From: an uncultured Poribacteria bacterium
GTDB lineage: Bacteria; Poribacteria; WGA-4E; PCPOR2b
Assembly (NCBI GenBank): GCA_958296125.1
Contig: OY282444.1
Coordinates: 930,001-994,000 of the forward strand
Direction of reading: 5' to 3'
DNA length: 64,000 nucleotides
A model generated the notes under the pieces. The model was not told the DNA's origin, did not search any database, and saw only the letters and a program-made list of their open reading frames with translations. Below are positions 53,697 through 62,317 of this stretch, piece after piece. Position numbers and translations under genes: made by a program. Each line of letters opens with the position of its first letter. The stretch's first letter is position 1.

Positions 53697-55748
53697 TCAA
53701 TTGTCTTCGGAACCCGATTTATTTAGTTCTTCCTTTAGTAATCCTCCAAACGCTGTCATCTCCTCCCGGTCTTTTTGTCGAGGCTGGGAGCTCTCTTGTT
53801 GTTTTTGCTGATACTGAGTAATGGTTGCACGTTCCTGTTCAGCCTGTGCGGCTTTTAGGGACAGACCAATTCGACGTTCAGTTGGATCCAGGTGAATCAC
53901 TTTCAGATTCAATTCTTCACCAACCGAAACGATATCTTCTGGCTTTTCAATGCGCTGTTCAGCAAGTTCAGAAATATGGATTAACCCTTCAATGTCGTCT
54001 TCGAGTTGTGCAAACACACCGAAACTGGTGATGTTCACAACCTTGCCACGCACCACGGATCCAATTTTGTACTTATTCGGAACTTCTATCCATGGATCAG
54101 GTTCGATCTGTTTGAGCCCTAAAGAAATCTTCTGTTGCGCTGGATCGATGCTTAAAACCATGACTTCAACTTTGTCGCCCTCTTTGAGCACCTCGCGAGG
54201 GTCGACAATCCGCTTCAGCCAAGAAAGATCAGAAATATGGATTAAACCATCAATTCCCTCCTCAATTTCCACAAAGGCACCAAAATTAGTCAGGTTACGC
54301 ACACGCCCCATGAGTTTTGTCCCGACAGGATATTTTGTCTCCAAAAGCTCCCACGGATTGGGATGGAGTTGCTTCAATCCAAGAGATAGCTTCTGGTTGC
54401 CCCTGTCTATATCCAGAACAACTGCGTCAATAACATCATCCTTTGCGACAACCTTTGACGGCGCAATGTTTCGGCGTGTCCAAGACATTTCCGATATATG
54501 GATCAGTCCTTCAACACCCTCTTCAAGTTCAAGAAATGCCCCGTAGTTGACAATGCCAACCACTTTCCCTGTAACGGTGGAGCTAATAGGGTATTTCTCT
54601 TCAACGGATTCCCATGGATCCAGCGTCTTCTGTTTTAATCCAAGAGAGACCTTTTCGGTGTCACGGTCAACAGAGATAACCATCACCTCTATTTCGTCCC
54701 CCACCGAAACGACCTCCGATGGATGGTTGACTCGACGCCAAGACATATCCGTTTTATGGAGTAATCCATCAATACCACCAAGGTCAACAAATGCGCCAAA
54801 GGTGGTGATACTCTTTACAACCCCGGACCGAATTTGTTCCGTTGCAAGGTTCTCAAAGAGCGCTGTCTTTTGTGCTGCCAACTCCTCTTCAAGGACCACA
54901 CGGCGTGACAGGACAATATTGCGGCGACGTTTGCTAAGTTTAACAACCTTTGCTTCAAGATTTTGACCGATATATTGCTCAAAATCTTGTGGGGGTCGTA
55001 ACTCAATCTGAGAAGCAGGTAGGAACGCCCGTAATTTACCGAGGTCTACCTGAAGCCCGCCCTTAATCCGCTGTACAACGGTCCCTGTCACAATTCGTTC
55101 TGCTTCGTAAGCCTCAGTGATTTCGTCCCAAACCAACTTCTGGTCGGCAATCTCCTTGGATAGAACAAGCTGACCTTCGGCATCTTCTCTGCGGACGATG
55201 TAAACATCAATCGAGTCACCGACATTTACGGCAGGCATACGGTTTTCATCAACTTCAAATTCCGATACTGGGATATATCCCTCCGACTTGAACCCAATAT
55301 CAACCATAACTTCGTCATGATCGACGTTAATCACCGTTCCCTTAACAATTTCCCCTTCTGAGAAAGCTCTCAGGGAATTGTCATAGGCTTCTTCAAGCGA
55401 TTCGATTTCGGCAAGTTCCGATATCGCTTCCGGCGCATCGGTAGATACCTCTACTGCTGCGGACTCATCAACAGAAGGGGTTTCATCGGTCGACTGGGCT
55501 TCGTCCGATTCACCCTCAGACAGCGGAACCTCCTCGCCATTTTCCCCCGTCTCCTCCGTTGGCTGCGCGCCCTGTTCCTCATCTTGTGGATGACGCTCTT
55601 CAGCAGATTGCTCCTCCGATTGACTATCGTCGTCACTCGCTGGAGAAGATTCCAACTTCTCCTCAGTTTCAACTGCGGAAGTGGTTTCCACTTCGACTGT
55701 GGGCTGATCTGTTGTTTCCTGTTCGTTTTTTGAATCCTCGTTCATCAT
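53697..55748 (-). CDS. rpsA: Ribosomal protein S1 with long acidic N-terminal extension
   Basis: About 683 residues from the ATG at 55748 (a TTG at 55766 is also in frame). The first 125 residues are extremely acidic (Glu/Asp/Gln/Ser-rich) and low-complexity. Six S1 RNA-binding OB-fold domains follow. Core strands are KGTVINVDHDEVMVDIG, TGTVVQRIKGGLQVDLG, SGVVKSITTFGAFVDLG, TGKVVGIVNYGAFLELE, MGRVRNLTNFGAFVEIE and RGKVVNITSFGVFAQLE. S1 brings mRNA to the 30S subunit. Length is longer than E. coli S1 (557) because of the N-terminal extension. The last 50 residues are again Gln/Glu-rich. A promoter candidate lies about 285 bases upstream. Confidence 0.93.
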   Translation of the reverse strand: MMNEDSKNEQETTDQPTVEVETTSAVETEEKLESSPASDDDSQSEEQSAEERHPQDEEQGAQPTEETGENGEEVPLSEGESDEAQSTDETPSVDESAAVEVSTDAPEAISELAEIESLEEAYDNSLRAFSEGEIVKGTVINVDHDEVMVDIGFKSEGYIPVSEFEVDENRMPAVNVGDSIDVYIVRREDAEGQLVLSKEIADQKLVWDEITEAYEAERIVTGTVVQRIKGGLQVDLGKLRAFLPASQIELRPPQDFEQYIGQNLEAKVVKLSKRRRNIVLSRRVVLEEELAAQKTALFENLATEQIRSGVVKSITTFGAFVDLGGIDGLLHKTDMSWRRVNHPSEVVSVGDEIEVMVISVDRDTEKVSLGLKQKTLDPWESVEEKYPISSTVTGKVVGIVNYGAFLELEEGVEGLIHISEMSWTRRNIAPSKVVAKDDVIDAVVLDIDRGNQKLSLGLKQLHPNPWELLETKYPVGTKLMGRVRNLTNFGAFVEIEEGIDGLIHISDLSWLKRIVDPREVLKEGDKVEVMVLSIDPAQQKISLGLKQIEPDPWIEVPNKYKIGSVVRGKVVNITSFGVFAQLEDDIEGLIHISELAEQRIEKPEDIVSVGEELNLKVIHLDPTERRIGLSLKAAQAEQERATITQYQQKQQESSQPRQKDREEMTAFGGLLKEELNKSGSEDN

Positions 55749-56033
55749 GTGACTGGCTCTATTCAAAACCCGATGACGGCATTAGATTTGATAGATTTGA
55801 TTCACCAGTTCCTCCTTTTTTCAAGGTGACTATTGACCTACATCGGTCGAAATTCTGACATAGATCAACGTATATAACCAATGGTGCTAGCACAGGATGG
55901 GCAAGCACGAGACCTGCCCAATTCTTAACATGAGTGCCAATTTGTTCATGGGGTCATGGGTCCATAAATGAACTCTTGAACTTGTGAACGATGTGGAAAT
56001 GACATCCTTACCAACTAGCATCAAAGATTATAT

Positions 56034-56063
56034 AGTATAGCACAAATGGACAGAAAGACGCAA
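56034..56063 (-). promoter_or_regulatory. Putative promoter for rpsA with a long leader
   Basis: On the minus strand TTGCGT (56063-56058) and TATACT (56039-56034) are separated by 18 bases; a second TATAAT overlaps just downstream. The leader to rpsA is about 285 bases, long enough for autoregulatory structure, as known for S1 in other bacteria. The remaining sequence between here and rpsA shows no gene. Confidence 0.4.
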
Positions 56064-56211
56064 CGGAATTTCCAAATAGATACAAATATCTAAGCGAGCA
56101 CAGGAATTTAGGGGATTTGACGGGGGACAGCAGCGGGCAAATGCAGTCCCCACCGACATTCTTACGAGCTATGTGAGAACACATGGCTTTTTACCCATAC
56201 AATTTTTTTCG

Positions 56212-56240
56212 TTGCAGAATTGATTCTGCTTTGTTATGAT
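56212..56240 (+). promoter_or_regulatory. Promoter with palindrome in the spacer, upstream of the thi operon
   Basis: TTGCAG (56212-56217) and TATGAT (56235-56240) with a 17-base spacer. A perfect 7-bp inverted repeat, GCAGAAT-tg-ATTCTGC (56214-56229), overlaps the -35 box and most of the spacer. A repressor site is an attractive reading. No TPP riboswitch motif is visible between here and thiO. Confidence 0.55.
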
Positions 56241-56325
56241 AGCTGGTGCTCCATCGATTTCGGTAAATTTGTACTTCGGGCTTTCAGTTCTAGAATTCGG
56301 TGCGATATGATGGAAATTTAGCCTC

Positions 56326-56583
56326 ATGACTGTATATATCGGATTGGGTAGGGTTTCATTGGTGCTATCGACCTGTTATGTGTTCAAAAACAAAAAAGAA
56401 ACGAGAGTCAGAATTGTCCGCGTAGCATTTTGTGTGGCGTTGTTCGCCCCCATGGGAACTGCCTACCAGCAATTTTATATGAGATTAACTCCAAAATTCA
56501 CCCAAGAGTATAAAGAAAAATGGGAAGCAGTGCAACGCTTGGAGAAGGAAAGTAATGCAAAATCACAACCCACACTCAAATAA
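56326..56583 (+). CDS. Hypothetical small membrane protein ahead of thiO
   Basis: An 85-residue frame with one or two hydrophobic stretches (YIGLGRVSLVLSTCYVF, IVRVAFCVALFAPMGTAY) and a charged C-terminus. It overlaps the start of thiO by 29 bases and lies about 80 bases after the promoter at 56212-56240, so it could be the first gene of the thiamine operon. No clear ribosome-binding site and no recognised family, so it may be a chance frame in the leader. Confidence 0.35.
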   Translation: MTVYIGLGRVSLVLSTCYVFKNKKETRVRIVRVAFCVALFAPMGTAYQQFYMRLTPKFTQEYKEKWEAVQRLEKESNAKSQPTLK

Positions 56584-57706
56584 ACGAGTCGTCATCATCG
56601 GCGGCGGGGTCATTGGACTGGGCATCGGCTGGCAACTGGCGAAGGCGGGCTGCACTGTCTCGATCTACGAACGCGATCAAGCCGGACGCGCGGCATCGTG
56701 GGCGGCTGCGGGGATGTTAGCCCCCCACGCGGAAGTCCACTTTGAGGAACGCGCACTCCTCAAATTGGGCGTTCAAAGTTGCCGAATGTATCCGGAGTGG
56801 GTTGTCGAGTTAGAAACCGACAGTCAGATAAGCGTCGGCTACCGGGCGGAGGGAACACTCATCGTCGGAGTCGATCGAGACGACGCACGTGAGTTAGAAC
56901 ACCACTACGAATCTCAGCAACTCTTAGACCTGAAAGTTGAGTGGCTCATCGGCGCAGCAGCGCGTGAGATGGAGCCCCTGCTTTCTCCCAAAATTACCGC
57001 AGCCATTTGGAGTAGAGATGACCATCAGGTTGACAACCGGGCGATGGTGAAGGCATTGATTGGAGCATATCAGAAAGCAAACGGGACACTACACGAAAAC
57101 ACACCTATTGACAAAATTGAGATCGTCAAGGGAAAAGCAAAAGGGGTTTGGGTCAAAAACAATTTAGAAGAAGCCGATGTCATTGTGCTGGCGGCGGGCT
57201 GCTGGTCGAGTGATATTGACGGCTTGCCGCAAGCGGTGAAACCACCTGTCCGTCCAGTCAAAGGACAGATGCTCGCGTTGCAGATGGAGGAGGGAATTGT
57301 TTTGCAAAAGGTCATCCGTGCGCCGCGTGCCAAGTATCCGACGGATGTCTATTTGGTCCCGAAAGATGATGGTCGTCTAGTAATCGGTGCAACAAGCGAA
57401 GAGATGGGATTCGACACCCGCCTAACAGCCGGTGGCTTATTTGAACTCCTCAGAGGCACTTGGGAAGCTGTGCCGGGAATATACGATCTCCCCATTTTGG
57501 AAACATGGACCGGATTGCGGCCCGGAAGTCGAGACAACGCACCAATTCTCGGCGAAACAGGTGTCGAAAACCTAATCATGGCAACCGGACACTACCGCAA
57601 CGGCATCCTGCTTACCCCCGTCACCGCCTGTGAAATCGCTTCGCTCATCTTAACAGGGAAAACTTCGGAAACCATCGCGCCTTTTCAACTATCTCGGTTT
57701 TGGTAA
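56555..57706 (+). CDS. thiO: Glycine oxidase ThiO (FAD-dependent)
   Basis: A 383-residue DAAO-family flavoenzyme. FAD-binding IIGGGVIGLGIGWQLAKAG is near residues 13-31, RAASWAAAGMLAPH is the ThiO-characteristic segment and WTGLRPGSRDNAPILG with GHYRNGILLTP closes the active site. It oxidises glycine to iminoglycine for thiazole synthesis by ThiG. GGAGAAGGAAAG precedes the ATG. thiS follows 15 bases downstream. Confidence 0.93.
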   Translation: MQNHNPHSNKRVVIIGGGVIGLGIGWQLAKAGCTVSIYERDQAGRAASWAAAGMLAPHAEVHFEERALLKLGVQSCRMYPEWVVELETDSQISVGYRAEGTLIVGVDRDDARELEHHYESQQLLDLKVEWLIGAAAREMEPLLSPKITAAIWSRDDHQVDNRAMVKALIGAYQKANGTLHENTPIDKIEIVKGKAKGVWVKNNLEEADVIVLAAGCWSSDIDGLPQAVKPPVRPVKGQMLALQMEEGIVLQKVIRAPRAKYPTDVYLVPKDDGRLVIGATSEEMGFDTRLTAGGLFELLRGTWEAVPGIYDLPILETWTGLRPGSRDNAPILGETGVENLIMATGHYRNGILLTPVTACEIASLILTGKTSETIAPFQLSRFW

Positions 57707-57721
57707 TCAGGAGGGAAACAC

Positions 57722-57928
57722 ATGAATATACAAGTAAACGGCGAAGTCAAGGAAGTTTCACCGGGATTAACCCTCTATCAGCTGCTTTTAGACATAGAAA
57801 TAGACCCCGCCCGACCGGGGATTGCTGTCGCTATTGACCAAGAAGTGGTTCTCAGAACACAGTGGGAGGAAACGGAAATTCAACCGGATAGCGAAATCGA
57901 GGTTATTCGAGCAGCGCAGGGAGGCTAG
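57722..57928 (+). CDS. thiS: Sulfur carrier protein ThiS
   Basis: A 68-residue ubiquitin-like protein ending in the required Gly-Gly (QGG). It is thiocarboxylated at its C-terminus and gives sulfur to the thiazole ring made by ThiG. AGGAGGG lies shortly before the ATG, and the gene follows thiO by 15 bases. The TAG stop is followed in the same frame by a DNA methyltransferase fragment (next entry). Confidence 0.93.
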   Translation: MNIQVNGEVKEVSPGLTLYQLLLDIEIDPARPGIAVAIDQEVVLRTQWEETEIQPDSEIEVIRAAQGG

Positions 57929-58102
57929 ACGTTCAATGTTCTTGACCCTTTCGCTGGCACATTTACGACATCTTTTGTTGCAAAAAAATTAGGCCGTCAA
58001 TCAATTGGGATAGAGATAGAAGAGGATTACGTCAAAATTGGGTTGAGAAGGCTTCAAATAATGAAGAAAGAGGAAAAAAATGGAAGGACTCAAAATTGGT
58101 GA
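57929..58102 (+). pseudogene. 3' fragment of a DNA methyltransferase gene (N4/N6 type) between thiS and thiG
   Basis: Directly after the thiS stop, in the same frame, comes a 57-residue reading: [20 protein letters not shown], then [20 protein letters not shown], and a stop at 58100-58102. This is the C-terminal SAM-binding block of site-specific DNA methyltransferases (consensus LDPFAGSGTT, then RxxIGIEI-xxYV-IA). No start codon or N-terminal catalytic motif exists, so it cannot make an active enzyme. Its last 23 bases overlap the thiG start, and the GAAAGAGG just before that start lies inside the fragment, so it supplies thiG's ribosome-binding site. Confidence 0.8.
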
Positions 58103-58856
58103 TACCGTTTATCAATCACGACTGTTAATCGGCACAGCCGGTTACCCCAATTTCGACCTGATGATTCGATCGCTCGAAGCGAGCGGGGCGGAAATTGCCA
58201 CCGTCGCCATGCGCAGGGTGAAACTCAGCGACGCTTCAGGGGAAAATCTATTCAACCTCCTCCGAGAGAAGGGATACACGATTTTACCGAACACCTCAGG
58301 CTGCTTCACGGCAAAGGACGCTGTGCTGACAGCGCAGCTCGCACGTGAGGCACTCGATACCTCACTTGTCAAGTTAGAGGTTATCGGCGACGACCAAACC
58401 CTGTTCCCCGATGTTGAACAATTATTACCCGCAGCCGCAACGCTGGTCAAAGATGGATTCACCGTGATGCCGTACTGCAACGACGATCCAATTACCTGCA
58501 AGAAATTGGAAGACATCGGGTGTGCGACGGTGATGCCGCTGGGGGCACCGATTGGGTCGGGCATGGGCATTCGCAACCCGTACAACATTCAGATTATCCG
58601 CGACACCGTCAGCGTCCCTGTGATCGTGGATGCGGGGGTCGGGACCGCTTCCGATGCAGCGATTGCGATGGAACTCGGCTGCGACGGTGTCCTCCTCAGC
58701 ACCGCGGTCGCCAAAGCACGTCAACCTGTACTGATGGCAACCGCCATGCGAAAGGCGGTTGAGGCAGGCAGGGAAGCATTTCTTGCGGGACGGATTCCGA
58801 GAAAACTCTACGCAACAGCATCGAGTCCTTGGGAAGGTATGATTAACAAAGCGTGA
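58080..58856 (+). CDS. thiG: Thiazole synthase ThiG
   Basis: A 258-residue TIM-barrel enzyme that condenses 1-deoxy-D-xylulose 5-phosphate, iminoglycine (from ThiO) and ThiS-thiocarboxylate into the thiazole phosphate. The Schiff-base Lys98 is in [24 protein letters not shown] and [24 protein letters not shown] form the phosphate-binding end. The ATG at 58080 lies inside the methyltransferase remnant. thiC, thiE and thiF are not in the window. Confidence 0.95.
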   Translation: MEGLKIGDTVYQSRLLIGTAGYPNFDLMIRSLEASGAEIATVAMRRVKLSDASGENLFNLLREKGYTILPNTSGCFTAKDAVLTAQLAREALDTSLVKLEVIGDDQTLFPDVEQLLPAAATLVKDGFTVMPYCNDDPITCKKLEDIGCATVMPLGAPIGSGMGIRNPYNIQIIRDTVSVPVIVDAGVGTASDAAIAMELGCDGVLLSTAVAKARQPVLMATAMRKAVEAGREAFLAGRIPRKLYATASSPWEGMINKA

Positions 58857-58882
58857 TAGGGTAGATTTTGAGGGAAATTCTC

Positions 58883-59095
58883 ATGCCAGATGACCACACA
58901 TCATCAGCATATCAACAGATTAAAACCGAAGAACGAAAACGGGAAATAGAGACACCAAGGGAATTGCGACCACTCGCCGATCCAAGCGATGCCAAGGCGC
59001 AGTTCAACCTTGGCAAGAGATATGTAGTTGGCGAGGACATCGCTCAAGACGACGCAGAAGCGGTCAACTGGTTTCGCAAAGCCGCTTCGGGTTGA
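58883..59095 (+). CDS. Short Sel1-like (TPR-like) repeat protein
   Basis: A 70-residue protein with a charged, helical N-terminus (YQQIKTEERKREIETPRE) and a single Sel1 repeat: AKAQFNLGKRYVVGEDIAQDD followed by AEAVNWFRKAASG. Sel1 proteins normally have many repeats in a row, so this is probably the N-terminal piece of a longer gene, cut by a stop. The ATG at 58883 follows GAGGG by eight bases; the in-frame TTG at 58868 is less likely. Convergent with leuC. Confidence 0.5.
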   Translation: MPDDHTSSAYQQIKTEERKREIETPRELRPLADPSDAKAQFNLGKRYVVGEDIAQDDAEAVNWFRKAASG

Positions 59096-59103
59096 CACAG
59101 GAG

Positions 59104-60507
59104 CTATTCCCAAGTCCGAATATCAACAAAATGACCGGCAATCGCAGCCCCCGCAGCCATCTGTGGACTAACGAGATGCGTTCGGCCGCCCTTGCCCTGT
59201 CTGCCCTCAAAATTTCGGTTCGACGTGCTCGCACACCGCTCACCCGGCATCAGGATATCCGGGTTCATGCCGAGGCACATGCTACAGCCGGACTCACGCC
59301 ACTCAAACCCAGCTGCGCGAAAAATCTCGTCCAAGCCTTCCGCTTCTGCTTGTCGTTTGACAGCCTGTGACCCCGGCACGACGAGCGCGTTCACCGTTGG
59401 GGCAACCTTGCGTCCCTTGGCAACCTTAGCAGCAACGCGGAGATCGTTAATCCGAGAATTGGTACAACTCCCGATGAACACCTTATCGATCTGAATATCC
59501 TCAATCGGTGTCAGCGGTTTTAAGTCCATATACGTCAATGCGTGCTCCGCTGCCCGTTTTTGATCTTGCGTCGGCATCTGATCCGGATCCGGCACCTGTC
59601 CCGTAACCTCAGTGACCATCCCCGGATTCGTCCCCCACGTCACTTGGGGCGCGAGTGTTGCAGCGTCAATGGCAATGGATTTATCGTAGACCGCTCCCTC
59701 ATCCGTCGGCAACTGTTTCCACGCTTCGACCGCACGATCGAACGCCTCACCCTGTGGACAGAATTGACATCCCGCGAGGTATTCGTAGGTCTTATCATCG
59801 GGCGCAATCATGCCAGCACGCGCACCCGCTTCAATCGACATATTGCAAACCGTCATCCGCTCCTCAACGCTCAAGCCCCGAATGGTGGAGCCCGTGTATT
59901 CAATGACCATGCCCGTTCCGCCAGCGGTCCCGATCCTGCCAATAATCCCCAGAATGATGTCTTTTGCCGTAACGCCGCGTTTCAGTTCCCCGTCGATCTG
60001 AATCTGGAAGGTTTGGGGACGTTGCTGCAAGAGGCACTGAGTCGCGAGCACATGCTCCACCTCACTGGTCCCAATACCGATGGCAAGTGTCCCCAATGCA
60101 CCGTGTGTTGAGGTGTGGCTATCGCCGCAAACAATCGTCTTCCCCGGTTGGGTGATGCCGAGTTCGGGCCCAATCACATGAACGATACCCTGATTGGGGC
60201 TCTGCCGATCATATAACGTAATGCCAGCCTCGGCACAATTCTCCGCCAACACCTCCATCTGTTTAGCGGCAATCTGATCTTGGATCGGAAGAAACCGATC
60301 CGTAGTGGGCACATTGTGATCCATAGTCGCAAAAGTGAGGTCCGGTCGGCGCACCTTTCGGCCCGCGAGCCGGAGTCCTTCAAACGCCTGTGCAGAGGTG
60401 ATTTCGTGAACGAGATGCGTGTCAATATAGAGAATCGTTGTTTCGCCCGGTATTTCATGGACGATGTGTGCATCCCAAATTTTTTCAAACATCGTTTTCG
60501 GTGTCAT
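59104..60507 (-). CDS. leuC: 3-isopropylmalate dehydratase large subunit LeuC
   Basis: A 467-residue [4Fe-4S] aconitase-family enzyme of leucine synthesis, converting 2-isopropylmalate to 3-isopropylmalate with Leu[24 protein letters not shown] and [31 protein letters not shown] are typical; the cluster cysteines are in GSCTNSR and [11 protein letters not shown]. All catalytic residues are present. No leuD is adjacent, and downstream is the unrelated Sel1 fragment, so the small subunit must lie elsewhere. The upstream 435 bases have a TATAAT-like hexamer on the minus strand (60600-60595) with a poor -35. Confidence 0.96.
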   Translation of the reverse strand: MTPKTMFEKIWDAHIVHEIPGETTILYIDTHLVHEITSAQAFEGLRLAGRKVRRPDLTFATMDHNVPTTDRFLPIQDQIAAKQMEVLAENCAEAGITLYDRQSPNQGIVHVIGPELGITQPGKTIVCGDSHTSTHGALGTLAIGIGTSEVEHVLATQCLLQQRPQTFQIQIDGELKRGVTAKDIILGIIGRIGTAGGTGMVIEYTGSTIRGLSVEERMTVCNMSIEAGARAGMIAPDDKTYEYLAGCQFCPQGEAFDRAVEAWKQLPTDEGAVYDKSIAIDAATLAPQVTWGTNPGMVTEVTGQVPDPDQMPTQDQKRAAEHALTYMDLKPLTPIEDIQIDKVFIGSCTNSRINDLRVAAKVAKGRKVAPTVNALVVPGSQAVKRQAEAEGLDEIFRAAGFEWRESGCSMCLGMNPDILMPGERCASTSNRNFEGRQGKGGRTHLVSPQMAAGAAIAGHFVDIRTWE

Positions 60508-60751
60508 CTATCTCTCCTGCCTATGAACAACTTAATAAAATGCGTTTTAATTTTCAGCCATTAAGTATATCCGATTTTTCCTCTCCGGTGCAATATTATA
60601 AGTATCTAGATAAGGTCATTTAATTCTCCGATATTGGGGAATTGTATCTGTTATAGAGATTAGGCAGTTGAGAAATCAGCACCTGGGGTTAGCCGCCCAA
60701 AGTTCTACACAATATTTACATGCGATTGCCCTGCCCATAACTGCTTCGTAC

Positions 60752-60780
60752 TTGTCCGATATGCTCAATTGTGGTAAAAT
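60752..60780 (+). promoter_or_regulatory. Putative promoter for the lipoprotein-ispE gene group
   Basis: TTGTCC (60752-60757) and TAAAAT (60775-60780) with a 17-base spacer, about 160 bases before the lipoprotein start codon. The rest of the 435-base divergent region between leuC and the lipoprotein holds no gene I can support. Confidence 0.45.
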
Positions 60781-60942
60781 AGACGAATCGATAACTCCAA
60801 AAAGGAGTGAAAACATTGATAGTTACAGCTTGGAATCAACCATATCGGTTGATTTCTCCGACCGACAGAGAAGGCCACACAACAAGAGGCGCGGCTTGAT
60901 CCCTACAAATCAATTCAGGGGTTTCCACCGCGAAGAGAGTCT

Positions 60943-62235
60943 ATGAAGAAACTTACAACCGCACCTTTCATTATTGCATACCTGATGCTGATCTGTGGCT
61001 GCCAACAAACACTCAAACAAGCTTTTGTCGAGTCAAGTGAAATTGACAAGCAGCTTGTCAACTATGCCCTCCCCGAAAATGGAGGTATGATTTTTGTTTC
61101 CCAAGATAATCCCAATCATCCCGCCTCAACCTTAACGAACGGAATTGTTGGCTCCGAAAACTGGCATAGGGGTGAGGGGTGGGAAGTGCGCTTTGATGGT
61201 GCCTATGAATATGGGGGATACATGGAGGTTGGAGAACGTGAAGGACTAGCGGCCTTCGGTCTGGAAGGCAGCGCAACCCGTCAGCGCGATGATACGAGTC
61301 AAATGGATTACCAAAGTAGAGACCTTTATAGCGGTGGGTTGGCTGGTAACACTTCCTCAGAAGTGGGGTGGGTTGTTATTAACCTCGCGGCGGAAAAGCT
61401 GGTGACGCGCGTCATCGTCCATACCGTCAATTCCGAAAAGTATCCCGCTAACCAGTATGGCATCAGTGATTTTGCTGTGCAATATTGGACACCACACGCA
61501 AAAGGATGGAAGAATGTTGATCGGATCGGCAAAAAAATTGGAGAGCAACACAATAGCATCCGCAATAACAAACAGGGGCGAGTTGTCGTACGTTTTAAGC
61601 CGATGCGGACTTCGAGGATTCGTTTGCTTATTCGGCTGACAAACGACACCGAGACCTACAAAAAAAGACGTTCCATTGGTTACGTCCGTGGAATGCTCAG
61701 TCGTATCAAAATCCGCTATATGCGCGGGACCATTCGCCTCACCGAAATCGAAATTTATGGACTGGAAAAAAGGGACGAAGTTGCATCAGTGACATCAAGC
61801 CAAGCTGCAGCTAACGAACAAATGCTTGATGAGATCTTCGCAGTGGAATCTCCACTCACTAGGACAGATATGGAGATCAATCCACGGGGACACATTGAAG
61901 CCGTTATCCGCGGATATGTGTCCGCTTACACAAACCGAGATCTGTCCGCATTGATGGCGACCATATCGCCCAACTATTCGAGAGATGGTGAAAATTACGA
62001 GCAATTGCGAGAAAAAATGGCAGGACTGTTCCGAAGATATACGCAGATTGATTTTTCGCTGCAAAGATTGCGTACCCAAGGCGAAACCGGGACAGCGACA
62101 GTTGACGTAGATTACGTCATTGTCTTAACTTCGGCGGGCAACTTACCTTCAACGCTCTCAGGCAAGCTGTTTTTTGAATTGATTGAGTCTGAAAATGGAT
62201 GGCAGATTTCGAGAATTGATACACAAAGGCGGTGA
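60943..62235 (+). CDS. Lipoprotein with a discoidin-like domain and an NTF2/SnoaL-like domain
   Basis: A 430-residue protein. Lipoprotein signal: after MKKLTTAPFIIAYLM the lipobox is LICGC, with Cys about residue 20 lipidated. Residues about 50-275 look like an F5/8 type C (discoidin) domain: HPASTLTNGIVGSENW, VVINLAAEKLVTRVIVH, NQYGISDFAVQYW, and TSRIRLLIRLTND with IRLTEIEIYG. This fold commonly binds carbohydrates. Residues about 310-430 have an NTF2/SnoaL pattern (IEAVIRGYVSAYTNRDLSALMATISPNY, ending NGWQISRIDTQ). The second ATG-started gene follows immediately. A surface carbohydrate-binding role is inferred from the domains only. Confidence 0.75.
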   Translation: MKKLTTAPFIIAYLMLICGCQQTLKQAFVESSEIDKQLVNYALPENGGMIFVSQDNPNHPASTLTNGIVGSENWHRGEGWEVRFDGAYEYGGYMEVGEREGLAAFGLEGSATRQRDDTSQMDYQSRDLYSGGLAGNTSSEVGWVVINLAAEKLVTRVIVHTVNSEKYPANQYGISDFAVQYWTPHAKGWKNVDRIGKKIGEQHNSIRNNKQGRVVVRFKPMRTSRIRLLIRLTNDTETYKKRRSIGYVRGMLSRIKIRYMRGTIRLTEIEIYGLEKRDEVASVTSSQAAANEQMLDEIFAVESPLTRTDMEINPRGHIEAVIRGYVSAYTNRDLSALMATISPNYSRDGENYEQLREKMAGLFRRYTQIDFSLQRLRTQGETGTATVDVDYVIVLTSAGNLPSTLSGKLFFELIESENGWQISRIDTQRR

Positions 62236-62317
62236 CATGAATTTTGCACATCTGTGTTCTATGCTTCACGTTTCACAGTTCCGTTTTGAGAATCCAAGAA
62301 TCGGAGTCCGCCACACG

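Noticed and set aside
53950-54966. Long plus-strand open frames across rpsA.
   Set aside because: They are antisense shadows of the six S1 domains with no start signals or motifs.
56241-56554. A TPP riboswitch before the thi genes.
   Set aside because: No CUGAGA or ACCUGA-type conserved core was seen in the leader.
60668-60946. A 92-codon open frame running into the lipoprotein start.
   Set aside because: No Shine-Dalgarno, no motif, and the promoter candidate at 60752-60780 lies inside it; it is more likely leader sequence.
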